From Oceanicola sp. 22II-s10i (GTDB lineage Bacteria > Pseudomonadota > Alphaproteobacteria > Rhodobacterales > Rhodobacteraceae), in assembly GCF_002210105.1 (NCBI RefSeq), contig NZ_AQQU01000001.1, positions 656,501-720,500 of the forward strand: 64,000 nt of DNA. The letters are read 5' to 3'. Below the pieces are notes generated by a model, which made no database searches, was not told where the DNA came from, and worked only from the letters and a program-made list of their open reading frames with translations. Each line of letters opens with the position of its first letter. Position 1 is the first letter of the stretch. Of the stretch, positions 60,246-64,000 are shown piece by piece. The translations under genes and the position numbers were made by a program.

Positions 60246-60727
60246 CCATGCACATCCGCCGCGCCGGACCGCTCGACGCCGCGCAAATGGCCGAGCTGCT
60301 GAACGAGATCATCGCGGCAGGCGGCACCACGGCGATCACCGGCACCGTCACCCGGCAGGACCTGCTGGACTGGATGGCGCGGGACCCGCGTTCGGTCTGG
60401 CACATCGCCGAGGATGCGGGCGGCGACCTGCTGGGGTTCCAGTGGGTCGACCAGTGGGACCCGGACGAAACGCGCCTCTGCCATATCGCCACCTTCGCCC
60501 GCAGGGGCCGCACCCAGCTTGGCATCGGATCACGGCTATTCGCGGCGACCGTCGAGGCGGCGCGTGCGGCGGGCTTTCGCGAAATCGAGGCCGAGAGCCG
60601 CGCCGACAACAGCGGCGGGCTGGCCTATTACCAGTCGCGCGGGTTCGAGGACGTGGCCCGGCGCAACGGTGTCACGCTGGACGACGGGACCATCGTGGAC
60701 AAGGTCATCAAGCGATATGCGCTCTGA
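60242..60727 (+). CDS. GNAT family N-acetyltransferase
   Basis: This 161-residue acetyltransferase has the acetyl-CoA motif RRGRTQLGIGSRLFAATVEA (Q/RxxGxG) and a C-terminal EIEAESRADNSGGLAYYQSR. Closest in pattern to phosphinothricin- or amino-acid-type acetyltransferases; the acceptor is unknown. It starts at GTG 60242, overlapping the HD gene stop, with an ATG two codons later as an alternative. Its end overlaps a small convergent open frame. Confidence 0.9.
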   Translation: MTMHIRRAGPLDAAQMAELLNEIIAAGGTTAITGTVTRQDLLDWMARDPRSVWHIAEDAGGDLLGFQWVDQWDPDETRLCHIATFARRGRTQLGIGSRLFAATVEAARAAGFREIEAESRADNSGGLAYYQSRGFEDVARRNGVTLDDGTIVDKVIKRYAL

Positions 60728-60860
60728 GCGGTCGCGGCGGTTGGGTGGTTCCGAACAGCCTCGAGAACAGTGATGGCTTGGTCACGACGGCCTCGGGCTT
60801 CGGGTGCAGTACGGGGTCGGGCCGCATCGCCCGCAGCATTTCATCTGGTAGCCTGATCAT
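60708..60860 (-). CDS. Small hypothetical protein (50 aa)
   Basis: This open frame would encode MIRLPDEMLRAMRPDPVLHP and 30 more residues ending PRPLRAHIA. AGAGG lies 7 bases before the ATG, and third codon positions favour G/C as in neighbours. It overlaps the GNAT 3' end by 20 bp on the other strand. I see no known domain; a short basic, Pro-rich protein of unknown function, or a spurious frame. The remaining 100 bp to the LysR gene hold nothing else I can support. Confidence 0.35.
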   Translation of the reverse strand: MIRLPDEMLRAMRPDPVLHPKPEAVVTKPSLFSRLFGTTQPPRPLRAHIA

Positions 60861-60962
60861 AGGATTGCCTCTGACGGTATCGTCTGGTTTCCTCTCAGAT
60901 ACGCCTTTCCCTGTGCATATCCGAGTCAGCAATTCTGGCCCTGTTTAAAGCTGAGCTATCAT

Positions 60963-61853
60963 ATGTCCGACATCGACTGGCGCGACCTGCCTTCGCTCTC
61001 CTCGCTACGCGCGTTCGAGGCGACGGCGCGGCTGGACGGATTCAGCGCCGCCGCGCGGGCGTTGAACGTGACCCCCGCCGCCGTGGCGCAGCAGGTGCGC
61101 GGACTGGAAGCCGAGCTGGGCGTCACGCTGGTGCGGCGGCAGGGACGCGGGCTCGTGCTGACGCCGGAGGGCGCGGGGCTGGTCGCCGCGCTGACCGACG
61201 GGTTCGGGACCATCGCCGAAGCCGTCACCCGCGTCCGTCAGGACGAGGCGCAACGCAGCGTCCGCGTGTCGACCACGCAGGGCTTTGCGCAATGGGTGAT
61301 GATGCCCGGTCTCGCACGGTTCTGGGAGGCGCATCCAGACATACGGGTGTCGATGGACATCACGTCGAAGCTGGCCGATCTGGGCGACGGCAGGATCGAC
61401 ATCGCCATCCGCTCCGGTCCCGCCGATTTCTCATGGCCGGGCACCGAAGCCGAACTGCTGATGCGCAGCCGTTACATCCTGATCGGCGCGCCGGACCTTG
61501 CCGCGCGGGTGCGAACGACGGCCGATCTGCAGCACATGCCGTGGATTTTCGACCCCCGGAACGGGTCGGAACCGCGCTGGCTCGCCCAGCTGGGGCTGGA
61601 TCCCAAGACACTGCGCGTTACAGAAATCGCCAGCCCCGTGCTGGAAGTCGCGTCGGCCGTCCAAGGCTATGGCCTGATGTTCGGGGTCGAAAGCATCGTC
61701 AGAACGGAGCTGGAGGCCGGGCGTCTGGTGGAAATCCCCTGCGATATCCTGCCCGAGGCCGCCTATTTCATCGTCACCGCCCCCGGCCCCCGCCGTCAGC
61801 GGGTGCAGGTCTTCATCGACTGGCTGAAGGACAGCTTCGGAACCGGCGATTAG
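60963..61853 (+). CDS. LysR family regulator, possible HvrB
   Basis: This 296-residue LysR regulator is of the GcvA-like type: the HTH is LSSLRAFEATARLDGFSAAA then RALNVTPAAVAQQVRGLEAE, followed by an effector domain with IAIRSGPADFSWPGTEAELL. Position next to regA and a few genes from ahcY matches HvrB of Rhodobacter capsulatus, a LysR protein that activates ahcY in response to light. Two further genes common at that locus, hvrA and the direct hvrB-ahcY junction, are missing, so I keep the name as a proposal. Its stop shares four bases (TTAG) with regA. Confidence 0.88.
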   Translation: MSDIDWRDLPSLSSLRAFEATARLDGFSAAARALNVTPAAVAQQVRGLEAELGVTLVRRQGRGLVLTPEGAGLVAALTDGFGTIAEAVTRVRQDEAQRSVRVSTTQGFAQWVMMPGLARFWEAHPDIRVSMDITSKLADLGDGRIDIAIRSGPADFSWPGTEAELLMRSRYILIGAPDLAARVRTTADLQHMPWIFDPRNGSEPRWLAQLGLDPKTLRVTEIASPVLEVASAVQGYGLMFGVESIVRTELEAGRLVEIPCDILPEAAYFIVTAPGPRRQRVQVFIDWLKDSFGTGD

Positions 61854-62401
61854 CGGGGCGAGCGCTTGGCGAGGATACGCTGCAGGGTGCGGCGGTGCAT
61901 GTTCAGGCGGCGGGCCGTCTCGCTGACATTGCGGTCGCACAGCTCATAGACGCGCTGGATATGTTCCCAGCGGACGCGGTCCGCGCTCATCGGGTTTTCC
62001 GGCGGCGGCGGCAGGGCCTCACCCTTGGCCAGCAGCGCGTTGGTGATGTCGGTGGCGTCGGCAGGCTTGGACAGATAGTCGGTCGCCCCGATCTTGACCG
62101 CAGCGACAGCCGTGGCGATGGCCCCGTAACCGGTCAGCACCACGATCCGCGCATCTGGCCGCTTTTCCCGGATCGCCTCGACCACATCGAGCCCGTTGCC
62201 GTCCTCCAGCCGCAGGTCGCAGACCGCGTAGGCAGGCGGGCGGACATTCGCGATGGCCTTGCCACCGGCAACGCTGTCGGCGGTCTCGACCTCGAACCCG
62301 CGTTTTTCCATCGCCTTGGCCAGACGGCGCAGAAAGGGTTCGTCATCATCGACAAGCAGCAACGTCCGGTCGTCGCCGAGTTCAGCCATGTCCTGCATCA
62401 T
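61850..62401 (-). CDS. regA: Response regulator RegA/PrrA/ActR
   Basis: This 183-residue global redox response regulator has a receiver domain with acidic pocket D18-D20, phospho-acceptor D62 (AVCDLRLEDGNG), T90 and K112, and a Fis-type HTH at the C-terminus (DRNVSETARRLNMHRRTLQR). RegA controls photosynthesis, respiration, nitrogen and carbon fixation genes under low oxygen. Length equals Rhodobacter PrrA. Tandem ATGs at 62401 and 62398 follow AAGGGG; 62401 is used. It is downstream of senC and convergent with the LysR gene. Confidence 0.95.
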   Translation of the reverse strand: MMQDMAELGDDRTLLLVDDDEPFLRRLAKAMEKRGFEVETADSVAGGKAIANVRPPAYAVCDLRLEDGNGLDVVEAIREKRPDARIVVLTGYGAIATAVAAVKIGATDYLSKPADATDITNALLAKGEALPPPPENPMSADRVRWEHIQRVYELCDRNVSETARRLNMHRRTLQRILAKRSPR

Positions 62402-62486
62402 GCGCCCCTTTTCCCCGATACGCTGCACCCCCACGGTCGGACGTTTTTACATGCCGCGCAATGCTGCGTCAAACTTTCGCAGGTCA

Positions 62487-63110
62487 CTATCGCGCGTCCA
62501 GAAAACATTGAACGCGATCAGCCATGTCCTCGGCGGTGGTTTCGCGGCGGAAGAACTCAAGGAAACCGTCCTCGGGGGTGGTGAGATAGGTGAAGGTCGA
62601 GTGATCCATCAGGTAATAGTCGGGATCGCCCCCGGCGGCCTTGGCGCCGAAGGCGCGGTAGGCCGACTTGGCCTCGTTGACCTGATCCTCGGTCCCCGTC
62701 AGGCCGACCATACGCGGGTGAAGGTAGTCGGTGAAATCCTTCAGCTGCTCGGGCGTGTCGCGCGCCGGGTCGATGGTGATGAACACCGGCTTGACCATGC
62801 TCCCGCGCTCTTCGAGCAGGGTGATCGCCTGGGCATTCCGCGCGGTGTCCATCGGGCAGACGTCGGGGCAGTAGGTGTAACCGAAGTAGATCAGAGCGGG
62901 CTGATCCAGCACGTCCTTGTCCGTCACGGTCTGCCCGTCCTCGTCCACCAGCGTGAATGGTCCGCCGATCGTGGCGGCGCCACCGGCAACCGAGGAGGCA
63001 CGGCACTGGGCGAACTTGTCATCACCGGAGCGACCGAGTGTGAAGACATAGATCCCGGCAAGAAACAGCGCCATCACGGTTCCCGCCAGAATGGCAATCG
63101 TTCGGGTCAT
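62487..63110 (-). CDS. senC: SCO1/SenC/PrrC copper-chaperone family protein
   Basis: This 207-residue membrane-anchored thioredoxin-fold protein has one N-terminal helix (AILAGTVMALFLAGIYVFTL) and the copper ligands C81 and C85 in YTYCPDVCPM plus H170 in YYLMDHSTF. SenC/PrrC proteins deliver copper to cytochrome c oxidase and influence the RegB signal. It precedes regA by 85 bp on the same strand and is divergent from regB, as in Rhodobacter. The ATG at 63110 defines the signal-anchor; the upstream frame covers regB and is rejected. Confidence 0.94.
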   Translation of the reverse strand: MTRTIAILAGTVMALFLAGIYVFTLGRSGDDKFAQCRASSVAGGAATIGGPFTLVDEDGQTVTDKDVLDQPALIYFGYTYCPDVCPMDTARNAQAITLLEERGSMVKPVFITIDPARDTPEQLKDFTDYLHPRMVGLTGTEDQVNEAKSAYRAFGAKAAGGDPDYYLMDHSTFTYLTTPEDGFLEFFRRETTAEDMADRVQCFLDAR

Positions 63111-63212
63111 GGTCACAACCTCCAGTCGCGCCGCCCCGGCGGCATTGCCTGCGGCACGGGGCACATCTAACCTCTGATCCGGGCGATGCAACGGGTCAAA
63201 GGCGCGCGGCAG

Positions 63213-64000
63213 ATGAACGATACGGACCTCGGACTTCTCAAGGGACAGCAGCGCGGCAACTGGATCCGGCTGCGCACGACGATCCTGCTCAGATGGGGCG
63301 CGATCGCCGGTCAGCTGTCGGCGCTGTTCGTCGCCTACCAGGTGTTCGGGCTGAAACTGGAATACGGACTGTGCCTGCTGGTGGTCGGCACTTCGGTCCT
63401 GAGCAACCTCGTATGGATGCTGGCCTTCCCCGAAAGCAAGCGCCTGACTGAGGGCGAAAACCAGATGATGGTGCTGTTCGACCTCGTCCAGCTTGCATTG
63501 CTGCTCTACCTGACCGGCGGGCTGCACAATCCGTTCTCGATCCTGATCGTCGGGCCCGTGACGGTCTCCGCCGCCGCGCTGACGGCCCGGTCGACCCTGT
63601 TCACGGCCATCGCGGCGATCATCGCCGTCACGGTGCTGGCGCGGTTCCACCTGCCGCTAACCACGGCAACCGGGGACGAGCTGGAGGTGGCCGACCTCTT
63701 CGTCTTCGGCAACTGGCTGGCCATCGTGATCGCCGTCATCTTCCTCGGCGTCTACTCGCGCTGGATCGCGTCCGAGATGCACAACATGTCCGACGCCCTG
63801 CAGGCGACCCAGATGGCACTGGCGCGCGAACAGAAGCTGACCGATCTCGGCGGCGTCGTCGCCGCGGCGGCGCATGAACTGGGCACCCCGCTGGCGACGA
63901 TCAAGCTGGCCTCGTCCGAGCTGTTCGAGGAACTGGAGGACCGGCCCGACCTGCGCGAGGATGCCGGCCTGATCCGGGAACAGGCCGACCGCTGCCGCGA
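63213..64000 (+). CDS. regB: Sensor histidine kinase RegB/PrrB (3' truncated by window edge)
   Basis: This is the first 262 residues of the redox-sensing kinase partner of RegA. Six membrane segments span about 24-185. The quinone-sensing heptad GGLHNPF lies at 102-108, the phospho-acceptor histidine is H221 in AAHELGTPLATIKLASSE, and the redox-active cysteine is C261 in REQADRCR at the very end of the window. The catalytic ATPase domain is beyond the edge. RegB phosphorylates RegA under reducing conditions. The start is at ATG 63213; an in-frame ATG at 63186 is an alternative. Confidence 0.93.
   Translation, partial: MNDTDLGLLKGQQRGNWIRLRTTILLRWGAIAGQLSALFVAYQVFGLKLEYGLCLLVVGTSVLSNLVWMLAFPESKRLTEGENQMMVLFDLVQLALLLYLTGGLHNPFSILIVGPVTVSAAALTARSTLFTAIAAIIAVTVLARFHLPLTTATGDELEVADLFVFGNWLAIVIAVIFLGVYSRWIASEMHNMSDALQATQMALAREQKLTDLGGVVAAAAHELGTPLATIKLASSELFEELEDRPDLREDAGLIREQADRCR

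Noticed and set aside
1-64000. Prophage, insertion sequences, CRISPR arrays or integrative elements
   Set aside because: I saw no transposase, integrase, phage structural gene, terminal repeats or regularly spaced repeats. The tRNA-Thr gene is intact and has no integrase or attachment duplication beside it.

Overview
This is about 64 kb of GC-rich chromosomal DNA from an alphaproteobacterium, almost certainly a member of the Rhodobacterales (Roseobacter/Rhodobacter lineage). The strongest lineage markers are the regB / senC-regA redox-control locus beside ahcY, the hemD - Mic60 (COG4223) - hemY cluster, putA paired with a divergent Lrp-type regulator, and an adjacent tsaD-gpsA-YciI-EVE operon. 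I see no phage genes, insertion sequences, CRISPR arrays, rRNA or plasmid functions. Genes are tightly packed and no gene-free stretch exceeds 300 bases. Convergent pairs are frequent, and four of them share exactly four bases across their stop codons.

Layout. 0-9 kb: the 3' part of a molybdopterin oxidoreductase, putA with its Lrp/AsnC regulator, a PAS protein, a PLP aminotransferase and an FMN alpha-hydroxy-acid dehydrogenase. 8.7-36 kb: a catabolic region built around CoA thioesters. It holds two SDR dehydrogenases, a single-chain biotin-dependent acyl-CoA carboxylase, a Zn alcohol dehydrogenase, two MFS_3 transporters, a ThDP enzyme and two type-B carboxylesterases. It also holds an operon of NDP-forming acyl-CoA synthetase, acyl-CoA dehydrogenase, crotonase, alpha/beta hydrolase and CaiB-type CoA-transferase, then a tandem-fused acyl-CoA dehydrogenase, a second crotonase and an orphan xanthine-dehydrogenase-type large subunit. 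TetR and GntR/FCD regulators lie inside it. 36-41 kb: a TRAP transporter operon with an N-acyl-D-amino-acid deacylase and a divergent LysR. 41-48.6 kb: an MFS_3 transporter, then an RND efflux operon with a divergent TetR. 48.7-56.3 kb: housekeeping genes (tRNA-Thr, hemY, Mic60, hemD, tsaD, gpsA, YciI, EVE, DUF1761, DUF2853). 56.6-64 kb: ahcY, a tandem pair of FkbM-type proteins, an HD protein, a GNAT, a LysR that may be HvrB, regA, senC and the start of regB.

How the genes may work together. The central region reads as a pathway for an ester- or acid-type carbon source: ester hydrolysis, oxidation by SDR/ADH enzymes, activation to CoA, dehydrogenation, carboxylation and CoA transfer. The substrate cannot be read from the sequence. 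Both crotonase-fold proteins lack the two canonical catalytic glutamates, so their reaction is probably not ordinary enoyl-CoA hydration. The right end couples S-adenosylhomocysteine recycling (AhcY) with the RegB/RegA redox circuit, an arrangement known from Rhodobacter.

Points most worth a second look: the FkbM pair whose second member has lost its SAM-site and acidic motifs; an intrinsic terminator lying within the first codons of an MFS gene; an MFS gene whose best start is an AUA behind a good Shine-Dalgarno sequence; matching candidate operators at separate loci; and a structured 3' region with its own terminator beyond the DUF2853 gene.
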